Below are positions 17,520 through 27,070 of a stretch of 64,000 bases of DNA, in pieces. Both the position numbers and the translations under genes were made by a program. Positions within the stretch are counted from its first letter, which is position 1; each line of letters begins with the position of its first letter. The notes under the pieces were generated by a model, which saw only the letters and a program-made list of their open reading frames with translations, had not been told where the DNA came from and searched no databases. This DNA is from Thermopolyspora flexuosa (GTDB lineage Bacteria > Actinomycetota > Actinomycetes > Streptosporangiales > Streptosporangiaceae). The stretch covers positions 1,674,001 to 1,738,000 of the forward strand of contig NZ_VFPQ01000001.1 of assembly GCF_006716785.1 (NCBI RefSeq), read 5' to 3'.

Positions 17520-20500
17520 TTGAGCAATCCACCACCCCAGCCGGAAGGGCTGCGGGCGCCCGGTACCGGCCCGGGCGACCCGGAGCGGGTGACGCGCAAG
17601 CGGCTGTCCCCGTGGGACCGGATCAAGTTCCTCCTCGGGCTCTCCGTCGCCTACCTGATCCTCGTCTGGAACCACCTGGTCACCTTCGAGGGCATCACCA
17701 CCTTCCCCGAGTCCCTGGTGGCGACGGCCGCCGACCGGTGGGGCATGGTGATCTTCACCCTGATCGGGCTGGAGGTCCTGCGCCAGATCCACTTCCTCAT
17801 CAGCGAGCGGTCGGCGGGCTACCACCTTTTCTGGACGAAGAAGGTCTTCGGCGGGTTCGAGCGCTGGTCCCACCGGCGGTTCAGCGACTGGACGCGGTTC
17901 CGCATCGCGCGGGTCATCAAGGTGTTCTTCTGGATCGCGGTCATCGCCATGGTGCTCGCGGCCGTGCTCGACACCAACCCGCTCACCGCGCTGTTCACCG
18001 CCCCGGCGCTGCTCTGGCAGGTGCTGCCGTACGGCCTGCAGCTCGCCTTCGCGTTCTTCTTCATCATCTTCCAGTTCGTCGGCCTGTTCTGGTTCCTGTC
18101 CCGGGGCGGGATCGACACCTACTACCCGGACGACATCAAGACCCGGTTCTCCGACGTGTGGGGCCAGGACCACGTCGTCGAGCGGGTGAAGGAGAACATC
18201 GTCTTCCTGGAGAAGCCGGACGAGATCGAGGAGAAGGGCGGCTACGTGCCGAGCGGCCTGCTGCTGTGGGGCCCGCCCGGCACCGGTAAGACGCTCATGG
18301 CCGAGGCGGTCGCCGGCGAGACCGGTAAGCCGTACGTGTTCGTCGACCCCGGCGCCTTCATCAACATGTTCATGGGCGTCGGCATCCTCAAGGTCAAGTC
18401 GCTCTTCCGCAAGCTGCGCAAGCTCGCCCTGCGGTACGGCGGCGTGATCGTCTTCTTCGACGAGGCCGACTCGCTCGGCAGCCGCGGGGCCCTCGCCCAG
18501 CAGGGCCCGCCGGGCATCGGGACCGGCATGATGCCGCAGGCGTTCGCCACCAGCGGCTGCAACGGCTTCGGCTACCTCTCCCCGCACGTGCAGTGGGAGC
18601 TCTCCCGGGCCGCGCTCTCCTCCCACGACGACGCCCCGCAGGTCCGGCGCAACCGGTTCTTCGTGGGCGGCATGGGCGGCGGCAACGCCGGCACCCTGCA
18701 GGCCCTGCTCACCGAGCTGTCCGGCCTGAAGAAGCCGCGCGGCTTCATCAACCGGTACGTGCGCCGCCTGCTCGGCATGCGGCCCAAGCCGCCGCCGAAG
18801 TACCGGATCCTCGTCATGATGGCGACGAACATGCCGAACGCCCTCGACGAGGCGCTGCTGCGGCCGGGCCGTATCGACCGCATCTACAAGGTCGGCTACC
18901 CGTCCAAGGAGGGCCGGGTCCGCACCTACCAGGGCTACTTCGCCAAGGTCAAGCACGAGCTCACCGACGAGCAGATCGACAAGCTCGCCACGATCACCCC
19001 GTACTACTCGGGCGCCAAGATCAAGGACCTGGTGAACGAGGCCCTGATCATGGCGATCCGGGACGGCCGCGAGGTGATCACGTGGCAGGACGTGATGAAG
19101 GCCAAGCACCTCAAGAGCCTCGGCCCGCCGGAGGGCGTCGAGTACGTCGAGCGGGAGCGGCACGCCACCGCGGTGCACGAGGCCTGCCACGCGGTCATGG
19201 CCTACCGGGTGCGGCACCACCTCGAGATCGACATCGCGACGATCGAGAAGGGCGCCGGCTACCTCGGCATGGTGTCGAGCATCCCGGTGGAGGACCAGTT
19301 CACCGAGTGGCGGTCGACGTACGAGGCCGACATCCTCGTCTCGCTCGCGTCGCTCGCCGGGGAGCGCATGTTCTTCGGCAACGACAACTCCTCGGGCGTC
19401 TCCGGTGACCTCGACTCGGCGACCACGGTCGCCGCGCTCATGGAGACCCACTGGGGCATGGGCTCGGGCATCTCCTCGCTGCCCGCGCTGCAGCGCCTGC
19501 AGATCATGCCCGGCAAGCCCGATCCGCGGCGGCGGCGGGACGCCCAGGACAAGGGCGGCAAGGAGGCGATCGCCGACGGCCTCGGCGAGCGCATCGAGCG
19601 CACGCTCTCCCGCCTGCTGGAGAAGGCCGAGCAGATCCTCCGGGAGAACCGAACCGAGGTGCTCGCGGTCGCGCACGCGCTGGAGCGGCACAAGACGCTC
19701 AGCGGCGACGACGTGGCCGCGGTGATCGAGGGCCGGCAGGGCACGATCCTCGACGGCTCGGTCTACAAGGACCCGGCGTTCATGGCCGAGATCGAGGAGT
19801 ACCACGAGGCGGCGCTGCGCGCCCACCAGCAGCCGGGCACGCCGATGCTGCCGCTGCCGGAGCCGCCGCTGCGGGCGCCCCGCATGGCGCCGCCGAAGAT
19901 CGTGGAGGGCGTGATCGCGGACGGCGCCTCCGCGGGCGGCACGTCCGCTTCCGGGCGCACCGCGGCGCCCGTGATCGCCCCGCCCCCGCCGCCGAGCACC
20001 GCCCCGGTACCGGTGGTGTTCAAGCCGCCGCCGCTGCCGGACCGGCCCGGCGACGGCCAGGCGCAGGCGAACGGGCGGCCGGACTTCGTGCCGTGGAGCG
20101 AGGACGGGCCGCCGCCTCCGCCCCCGCCGCCGTACCCCTCGGCGGAGGCCAAGCCGCGGCGCCGGTCGGGCCGGGGCGTGTGGGTGGTGCTCGCCGCGGT
20201 CGTCGCGCTCGTCGCGTTCACCCTGCTCGGCGCTGCGCTGATCAGCGGCGGGGCCGGGGCGATCGGGACCGGCGGGGCCACCGACGGCCCGGCGACGGCG
20301 GGACCGGACGGGTTCTCCACCGGCCTGCTGATCATCCTGCTCATCGGGGTGCTCGCGGTCATCGCCGGCGTCGTGCTCGCGTACCTGCTCATCCGCAACC
20401 AGCAGGCCGCGCGGGCGCGGGCCGAGGAGTCCCGGGACCGGGCCGCGGAGCGGGCCCAGCTGCTCGCCGCGGCGATGGACCCGGAGGTCGCGATGCGCCT

Positions 20501-20543
20501 GCTCGGGTACGACGGCCGGCGGCCGCCGGACGGCCGTACCTGA
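17520..20543 (+). CDS. FtsH-like membrane AAA+ metalloprotease with extra C-terminal membrane helices
   Basis: 1007-residue protein starting at TTG 17520, directly preceded by AAGGAG. Membrane segments lie near 34-54, 72-92, 131-151 and 163-193. The AAA domain has Walker A GPPGTGKT at 251-258, Walker B VFFDEADS at 311-318, sensor-1 region MATNMPNALDE and arginine-finger region LLRPGRIDRI at 447-455. The M41 peptidase site HEACH is at 553-557, with the third zinc ligand probably Asp630 in SGDLDSAT. Compared with FtsH there is about 70 residues of extra sequence between Walker B and sensor 1 (321-425), four N-terminal helices instead of two, and a Pro-rich tail with two more helices (887-910, 934-957). 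It should extract and degrade membrane proteins. Confidence 0.88.
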   Translation: MSNPPPQPEGLRAPGTGPGDPERVTRKRLSPWDRIKFLLGLSVAYLILVWNHLVTFEGITTFPESLVATAADRWGMVIFTLIGLEVLRQIHFLISERSAGYHLFWTKKVFGGFERWSHRRFSDWTRFRIARVIKVFFWIAVIAMVLAAVLDTNPLTALFTAPALLWQVLPYGLQLAFAFFFIIFQFVGLFWFLSRGGIDTYYPDDIKTRFSDVWGQDHVVERVKENIVFLEKPDEIEEKGGYVPSGLLLWGPPGTGKTLMAEAVAGETGKPYVFVDPGAFINMFMGVGILKVKSLFRKLRKLALRYGGVIVFFDEADSLGSRGALAQQGPPGIGTGMMPQAFATSGCNGFGYLSPHVQWELSRAALSSHDDAPQVRRNRFFVGGMGGGNAGTLQALLTELSGLKKPRGFINRYVRRLLGMRPKPPPKYRILVMMATNMPNALDEALLRPGRIDRIYKVGYPSKEGRVRTYQGYFAKVKHELTDEQIDKLATITPYYSGAKIKDLVNEALIMAIRDGREVITWQDVMKAKHLKSLGPPEGVEYVERERHATAVHEACHAVMAYRVRHHLEIDIATIEKGAGYLGMVSSIPVEDQFTEWRSTYEADILVSLASLAGERMFFGNDNSSGVSGDLDSATTVAALMETHWGMGSGISSLPALQRLQIMPGKPDPRRRRDAQDKGGKEAIADGLGERIERTLSRLLEKAEQILRENRTEVLAVAHALERHKTLSGDDVAAVIEGRQGTILDGSVYKDPAFMAEIEEYHEAALRAHQQPGTPMLPLPEPPLRAPRMAPPKIVEGVIADGASAGGTSASGRTAAPVIAPPPPPSTAPVPVVFKPPPLPDRPGDGQAQANGRPDFVPWSEDGPPPPPPPPYPSAEAKPRRRSGRGVWVVLAAVVALVAFTLLGAALISGGAGAIGTGGATDGPATAGPDGFSTGLLIILLIGVLAVIAGVVLAYLLIRNQQAARARAEESRDRAAERAQLLAAAMDPEVAMRLLGYDGRRPPDGRT

Positions 20544-20554
20544 CCTGACGGGAC

Positions 20555-20593
20555 GACGACGCCGGGCCCCCGGCGACGGGGCCCGGCGTCGTC
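20555..20593. terminator. Strong hairpin between convergent genes
   Basis: A perfect 16-bp stem (GACGACGCCGGGCCCC at 20555-20570 with its complement at 20578-20593) encloses a 7-nt loop. It lies between the protease stop and the convergent aldehyde dehydrogenase stop, so it is a likely bidirectional terminator despite the lack of T-tract. Confidence 0.85.
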
Positions 20594-20639
20594 CGTTCCG
20601 CGGCCGGTACGGCGAGCCGGAGAGACCGGCCGCGACGGG

Positions 20640-22181
20640 TCAGAGCCGGAAGCCGAGGTCGGGCACGATCTCGGCCACGTCCATCTGGGCCTTCTGCAGC
20701 CGCCCCGAGTAGTCCCAGTTCATCGCCTGCCAGCGGGTGAACTGGTCGAGCACCCACATGCCGGACTGGCGGCTGCCGTTGCCGGAGCGGCCGTTGCCGC
20801 CGAACGGCAGGTGCGCCTCGGCGCCGGAGGTGGAGTTGTTCACGCTCACCATGCCCGCGCCGACGCCCTCGCGGAACCGGAACGCGGCGCGCGGGTCGGT
20901 GGTGTAGATCGAGGAGGACAGCCCGTACCCGGGCAGGTTGGCCAGCTCGATCGCCTCCTCGAGGGTGCGGAACGTGGTCACCCCCACGATCGGGCCGAAG
21001 GTCTCCTCGGTGAACAGGCGGTCCACGGGCCGTACCCCGTCCACGATCACCGGGTGGTAGTAGAGGCCGTTCTCGCCGGTGAAGCCGCCGCGCGGGTTGT
21101 CGGCGGTGATCCGGCCGATCGGCGAGGTGACCACGGTGTGGTGCGGCTGGATCCAGGTGAGGTACTCCTCGAACCGCTCGGCGAACCGGCGGTCGAGCAG
21201 CGGGCCGTACAGCACCTTGTCCCGCGGGTCGCCGATCTTCGCCTCCGCCACCGCGGCGGCGAACCGGCGTACGAACTCGTCGTGCACGTCGGTGTGCACG
21301 ATCGCGGTGCCGAGCGAGGTGCAGCGCTGCCCGGCGGTGCCGAACCCGGAGAACAGCGCGCCCTCGACGGCGAGGTCGAGGTCGGCGTCCGGCATGATCA
21401 CCATCGGGTTCTTGCCGCCGAGCTCGAGGCACGGCGACTGCAGGTGCCGCCCGCACAGCTCGCCGATGCGCCGGCCGACCTCGCTGGAGCCGGTGAAGCC
21501 GACCTTGTGCACCGTGCCCTCGGCGAGCGCCCGGTCGAGGCCGGCGTAGGTCTGCTCGCCGTCGGCGAAGACGATGTTGAGCACGCCGTCGGGCAGCCCG
21601 GCCGCGGCGAACAGCCGGTAGAGGGCGTGCGCCGACGCGGCGGCGTACTCGGCGGGCTTCCACACCACGGCGTTGCCGCACAGCAGCGCGGGCACCAGGT
21701 ACCACGACGGCACCGCGACCGGGAAGTTGCCCGCGGTGATCACGGCGGCGACCCCGACCGGCACCCGGAACGTGAACAGCTGCTTGTCCGGCATCTCCGA
21801 GGGCACGGTCTGGCCGTACAGGCGGCGGCCCTCGCCGAGGAAGAAGTCGCAGGTGTCGATGATCTCGCGGACCTCGCCGAGCGCCTCGGCGTACGGCTTG
21901 CCGATCTCCCGGGTGACCAGCGCGGCGAGCGTGGCGGCGTTCTCCTCCACCAGCCGCCCGATGGAGGCGATCACCCGGCCGCGGACCGGCGCGGGCACCC
22001 GCGCCCACTCGCGCTGCGCCTCGGCCGCGCTGCGGCAGGCGGCGGCGAACGTGGCGGCGTCGGCGAGCCGTACCTCGGCCACCGCCTCGTCGAGGCGGGC
22101 CGGGTTCACCGACGTGTACGGCGTGCCGGCCGCCTCGGCGTCCTTGCCGCCGATGACGGAAACGATCTGACGGGACACCAT
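20640..22181 (-). CDS. Aldehyde dehydrogenase (semialdehyde dehydrogenase type)
   Basis: 513-residue NAD(P)-dependent aldehyde dehydrogenase. Conserved features: ITAGNFPVAVPSWYLVPAL, VVWKPAEY (cofactor Lys), GFTGSSEVGRRI, ELGGKNP with general base Glu253, FGTAGQRCTS with nucleophile Cys287, EETFGPIVGV, and LPFGGNGRSGNG. The GTAGQRCTS style is close to the ALDH7 piperideine-6-carboxylate/aminoadipate-semialdehyde group and to succinate-semialdehyde dehydrogenases, so the exact substrate is uncertain. ATG 22181 follows GGAGGttg. No lysine or GABA catabolic genes adjoin; an MFS exporter is divergent. Confidence 0.9.
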   Translation of the reverse strand: MVSRQIVSVIGGKDAEAAGTPYTSVNPARLDEAVAEVRLADAATFAAACRSAAEAQREWARVPAPVRGRVIASIGRLVEENAATLAALVTREIGKPYAEALGEVREIIDTCDFFLGEGRRLYGQTVPSEMPDKQLFTFRVPVGVAAVITAGNFPVAVPSWYLVPALLCGNAVVWKPAEYAAASAHALYRLFAAAGLPDGVLNIVFADGEQTYAGLDRALAEGTVHKVGFTGSSEVGRRIGELCGRHLQSPCLELGGKNPMVIMPDADLDLAVEGALFSGFGTAGQRCTSLGTAIVHTDVHDEFVRRFAAAVAEAKIGDPRDKVLYGPLLDRRFAERFEEYLTWIQPHHTVVTSPIGRITADNPRGGFTGENGLYYHPVIVDGVRPVDRLFTEETFGPIVGVTTFRTLEEAIELANLPGYGLSSSIYTTDPRAAFRFREGVGAGMVSVNNSTSGAEAHLPFGGNGRSGNGSRQSGMWVLDQFTRWQAMNWDYSGRLQKAQMDVAEIVPDLGFRL

Positions 22182-22357
22182 CAACCTCCGGGATTATTGG
22201 ACGACCGGCGCAATCTTTGCGATTCTCCGTACCCTGCGCCGGAAATTCTATTGGCGCCCACCCGGACGGTGAAGTGCCCGGATGAGGCGGCCGGACACCT
22301 CGGCGGGCTTGCCCGAGGCCGACCGAAACGGTGGATGCACGATCGACCCGATGACCG

Positions 22358-22363
22358 TAATGT
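22358..22363 (+). promoter_or_regulatory. -10 box TAATGT for leaderless MFS gene
   Basis: TAATGT ends 7 nt before GTG 22371, and there is no ribosome site upstream. This supports GTG 22371 over the in-frame ATG at 22335. Confidence 0.5.
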
Positions 22364-22370
22364 CCGTACT

Positions 22371-23807
22371 GTGGGTACAGCGCTGACCGGGCGGGCGAAG
22401 GGGGCGTTCGCGCCACGGTACCGGACCGTCTCCATCGGGATGGTCGTGCTCACCGTGCTCATGGCCTACGAGTACCTGGCGGTGGCGACCGCCATGCCGG
22501 TGGTGGCCCGGGCGTTACACGGCGAGGAGCTCTACGCGCTCGCGTTCAGCGGCTCGCTCGCCGCGGGCGTGGTCGCGATGGTCGGCGGGGGACGGTGGAA
22601 CGACGCCACCGGGCCGCAGGCGCCGATCTGGACCGGCGTGGTCTCGTTCATGATCGGCCTCGCCGTGTCCGGGATGGCGCCGAGCATGGAGGCGTTCATC
22701 GCCGGGCGGCTGCTGCAGGGGTTCGGCGGCGGCCTGTTCTCGGTCTCGCTGTACGTGCTCGTCGGCCGGGTGTACCCGAGCGCGCTGCACCCGAAGGTGT
22801 TCTCGCTGCTCGCCGCCGCCTGGGTGGTGCCCTCCATGGTCGGCCCCGCGATCACCGGCCTGCTCGTGGACGGGCCGGGATGGCGCTGGGTCTTCCTCGG
22901 CGTGCCCGCGGTGACCGCGCCCGCGGCCCTGCTGCTGTGGCGCGGCCTGCGCCGGGTGCGCGAGGCCGAGGAAGCCGCCGAAAACGCCGCCGAGGAGCCC
23001 GCTGACGCCGGGACGCGTCCCGGGGAGAGCGGGGTGGCCGCCGGGTCGGTGTGGGGCAAGCTCGGCTGGGCCGGGGCCGCGGCGGCCGGCGCCGCGCTGC
23101 TGCAGTACGGCGGCGGCCTGCTGCAGCAGGACGACGGGCGGCAGGCCGGGCTCGGCGCGCTGCTCGCCGCCGCCGGGCTCGCCGTGCTCGGGGTGGCCCT
23201 CCCGCCGCTGCTGCCCGCGGGCACCCTGCGGGCAGCCCGCGGCCTGCCCACGGTGATCGCGCTGCGCGGCCTCGCCGCCGGCGCCTTCTACGCGGCCGAG
23301 GTGCTCGTGCCGCTCATGCTCAACGTCCACCGCGGCCTGCCGGTCTGGCAGGCCGGGCTCGCGCTCACCGGCAGCGCCATGGCCTGGTCGTTCGGCTCCT
23401 GGCTGCAGGGGCGGCGGACGTGGAACCGGCGGGTCATCCTGCGCCTCGGCACCGCGCTCATCGGCGTCGGCACCGCCCTGGTGGCGCTCTCCCTGCTCCC
23501 GGCGGTGCCGGTGGTCGTCTGCTTCGCCGCCTGGGCGGTGAGCGGGTTCGGCATCGGCATGGTGTACCCCACGCTCTCGGTGCTCGTGCTCGAGCTGTCC
23601 CCGCCGCAGGAGCGGGGCGCGAACAGCTCCGCCCTCCAGGTCGGCGAGTCGGTGTTCTCGGTGGTCACGGTCGCGGTCACCGGCGCCCTGCTCACCGCCC
23701 TGGGCCGCGGCGAGGCCGCGTACGTGGCCTGTTTCGGGCTCGTGGTGCTGATCACGCTCGCCGGTACCGCGATCGCCGGCCGTTACGCGGTCCGCGGCCC
23801 GGAATGA
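22371..23807 (+). CDS. Major facilitator superfamily exporter
   Basis: 478-residue multi-helix transporter. The first helix (TVSIGMVVLTVLMAYEYLAVATAMPVVAR) follows a short basic N-terminus. GRLLQGFGGGLFSVSLYVLVGRVYP corresponds to the antiporter motif region of drug exporters, and WVVPSMVGPAITGLLVDGPGWRWVFL to motif C. An acidic loop rich in Glu/Ala (REAEEAAENAAEEPADAGTR) separates the two halves. About twelve to fourteen helices are expected. Likely a proton-driven efflux protein; substrate unknown. The start at GTG 22371 is backed by a -10 hexamer 7 nt upstream. Confidence 0.9.
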   Translation: MGTALTGRAKGAFAPRYRTVSIGMVVLTVLMAYEYLAVATAMPVVARALHGEELYALAFSGSLAAGVVAMVGGGRWNDATGPQAPIWTGVVSFMIGLAVSGMAPSMEAFIAGRLLQGFGGGLFSVSLYVLVGRVYPSALHPKVFSLLAAAWVVPSMVGPAITGLLVDGPGWRWVFLGVPAVTAPAALLLWRGLRRVREAEEAAENAAEEPADAGTRPGESGVAAGSVWGKLGWAGAAAAGAALLQYGGGLLQQDDGRQAGLGALLAAAGLAVLGVALPPLLPAGTLRAARGLPTVIALRGLAAGAFYAAEVLVPLMLNVHRGLPVWQAGLALTGSAMAWSFGSWLQGRRTWNRRVILRLGTALIGVGTALVALSLLPAVPVVVCFAAWAVSGFGIGMVYPTLSVLVLELSPPQERGANSSALQVGESVFSVVTVAVTGALLTALGRGEAAYVACFGLVVLITLAGTAIAGRYAVRGPE

Positions 23808-23871
23808 CCCGGGTGGTGAACCGTCACGCCCGCCTTGCCGTATTTCGGTTGTGCCGGGCGCGGGAGTGTTT

Positions 23872-23884
23872 CGAAAGTTTTCTG
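23872..23884. promoter_or_regulatory. CGAAAnTTTTC-type box, copy 1
   Basis: CGAAAGTTTTCTG is the first of three near-identical boxes upstream of the xylanase gene. The others are at 23935 and 24193. GAAA-n-TTTC palindromes have been described in Streptomyces xylanase promoters (from memory). Confidence 0.5.
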
Positions 23885-23924
23885 TCCCGTCACATAGCCG
23901 TAACCTGCCGCGACCTGCTGTTTT

Positions 23925-24171
23925 GATCTTGGTGCGAAAATTTTCTGCCAACGATTGACAAGTTTCGGGCACTCCTCGCGCTCGCTCTATGCATGGCCCG
24001 CCGATCGCGCGGCGGTATGCCGGCCGGCGGGCGTAATCCGATGCCATTCCGATGCCATTCCGATGCCATTCGGGGGTGTGCGCCTGCGGGCGCGGCGTCG
24101 ATCCCGCGGGGACTCCCGCGGTTTCCCCCTCCGTGTCCCCTAATGGGCGCTCAGGCATGGGCGTGAACGCC
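23925..24171 (+). repeat. Duplicate (relic) copy of xylanase promoter, leader and first codons
   Basis: This block aligns with 24182-24408. Shared elements in order: GATCTTG, CGAAAnTTTTC box (23935-23947), TTGACAAGTTTCG, an 8-bp hairpin (23996-24003 with 24025-24032), GCCATTCGGGGG and a long identical GC-rich stretch with hairpin CCGCGGG-GACT-CCCGCGG (24104-24121), and ATGGGCGTGAACGCC (24157-24171). The relic lost the GGAGG ribosome site and its frame ends after 19 codons. It carries three 11-bp CGATGCCATTC repeats where the functional copy has one. Confidence 0.9.
24039..24071 (+). repeat. Three tandem 11-bp units CGATGCCATTC
   Basis: Three exact copies at 24039-24049, 24050-24060 and 24061-24071. 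The second leader copy has a single related unit (CGACGCCATTC). The two extra units explain the length difference between the two leader copies. Confidence 0.9.
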
Positions 24172-24181
24172 CAACCGCTCC

Positions 24182-25872
<1,691 letters not shown>

Positions 25873-25899
25873 TCCCCGGCTGATCGACCCTAGTTGAGG

Positions 25900-25934
25900 C
25901 CGCCTCCGGTACGGCACCGCCGTACCGGAGGCGG
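25900..25934 (+). terminator. Strong hairpin after xylanase gene
   Basis: A perfect 16-bp stem (CCGCCTCCGGTACGGC at 25900-25915 and its complement at 25919-25934) has a 3-nt loop and is followed by TCCCTTGTTC. It should insulate the next gene. Confidence 0.85.
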
Positions 25935-26024
25935 TCCCTTGTTCGTCCAGGACGGAAGGACCGGTCTGAGCAGGCGCGGCGATCGGGCACCATGGTGGGA
26001 GGCACGAAAGCGGGAGGGGGTCGC

Positions 26025-27065
26025 ATGCCGCGAGTCCGGGAAGTGGAGGTGTTCCACCTGACGCTGCCCTACGGGCGGCGTCCGGAGAGCATCCTCGTCC
26101 GGCTCACCGACCACGGCGGCATGACCGGCTGGGGCGAGATGGTGCACCCCTCCCCGCGGCACGACGGCGCCGAGCACGGGCACGAGCTGCGCAAGACGTG
26201 GGCCGCACTGGAGGAGACGCTCGCGCCCACCCTGCTCGGCGTGGACTGGGAGCACCCGGACGAGCTCGGCGTGCTCCCCGGCGGCCCGGCGGTCGACATG
26301 GCCTGCTGGGATTTGTGGGGCCGGCTCAACGGCGTGCCGCTCGCGCACGCGCTCGGCGGCAGCCGTACCTCGCTGATCGCCACCGCCCGGCTCGCCGCCG
26401 ACCGGTCCACCGAGGCGGTGATCGCCCGGGTGAACCGGCAGGTGTGCGCCGGGTACGCCCACATCACCCTCGACATCCACCCCGGCTGGGACGTCGAGCC
26501 GGTGCGCGCGGTGCGCAAGGCCTACCCCGGGCTCGTGATCACCGTCGACGGCCGGGGCGCCTACCGGGACGTGGAGCAGCTCGTCGCGCTCGACGCCTAC
26601 GGCGTGGCCACGATCGAGCGGCCGTTCGCCGAGCTCGCCCCGCACGTCGAGCTGCAGGAGCGGGTGTCCGCGCTGGTCGCGTTCGAGGCGCACTCGGTGG
26701 ACGAGCTCGCCGCGGCGATCGAGGCGAAGGCCGGGCGGGCGCTGCTGCTGCGGCCGTCCCGGTTCGGCTCGCTCCGCGAGGTACGGCGGGCGCACGACCT
26801 GGCCGTCGAGGCGGGCTGGCAGATCGCGGCCGCGGGCGGCAGCGGCACCGGGCTCGCCCGCGCGGCGACCGTGGCCGTGGGCAGCCTCCCCGGCTGCACC
26901 CTCCCCGCCTACGTGGCCGAGCCGCCGCGCAGCGCCCAGATCGTCAAGCCGCCGGTCGGGCCGTCCGGCGGCGTGGTCGCGGTCCCGCTCACCCAGCCGG
27001 GGCTCGGCCACCTGGTGGACGAGGACCGGGTGCGCCGCCTCGCCACCGACTCGTTCAGGCTGTAG
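26025..27065 (+). CDS. Enolase-superfamily protein, OSBS/NSAR-like but lacking catalytic lysines
   Basis: 346-residue protein that reads like the muconate-cycloisomerase/o-succinylbenzoate-synthase group: an N-terminal capping domain (TDHGGMTGWGEMVHPSP), AVDMACWDLWGRLNGVPLAHALGG, then a barrel. Metal-ligand positions persist as Asp175 (ITVDGRG), Glu198 (ATIERP) and Glu221 (FEAHS). The family K-x-K on strand two is replaced by Thr148-Leu-Asp150 in HITLDIHPGWD, and the opposite lysine by Arg243 in LLRPSRFG. The normal proton-abstraction machinery is therefore missing. It may be a non-catalytic relative or have new chemistry. ATG 26025 is preceded by GGGAGGGGG. Confidence 0.85.
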   Translation: MPRVREVEVFHLTLPYGRRPESILVRLTDHGGMTGWGEMVHPSPRHDGAEHGHELRKTWAALEETLAPTLLGVDWEHPDELGVLPGGPAVDMACWDLWGRLNGVPLAHALGGSRTSLIATARLAADRSTEAVIARVNRQVCAGYAHITLDIHPGWDVEPVRAVRKAYPGLVITVDGRGAYRDVEQLVALDAYGVATIERPFAELAPHVELQERVSALVAFEAHSVDELAAAIEAKAGRALLLRPSRFGSLREVRRAHDLAVEAGWQIAAAGGSGTGLARAATVAVGSLPGCTLPAYVAEPPRSAQIVKPPVGPSGGVVAVPLTQPGLGHLVDEDRVRRLATDSFRL

Positions 27066-27070
27066 CCCGG

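Noticed and set aside
20389-22416. 675-codon open frame overlapping the aldehyde dehydrogenase on the same strand in another frame
   Set aside because: Composition is Arg/Gly/Ala-rich without family motifs, whereas the other frame encodes a complete dehydrogenase.
24104-24121. Hairpin CCGCGGG-GACT-CCCGCGG as an intrinsic terminator or attenuator
   Set aside because: No T-tract follows and the functional gene lies directly downstream of the second copy; leader structure is a better description.
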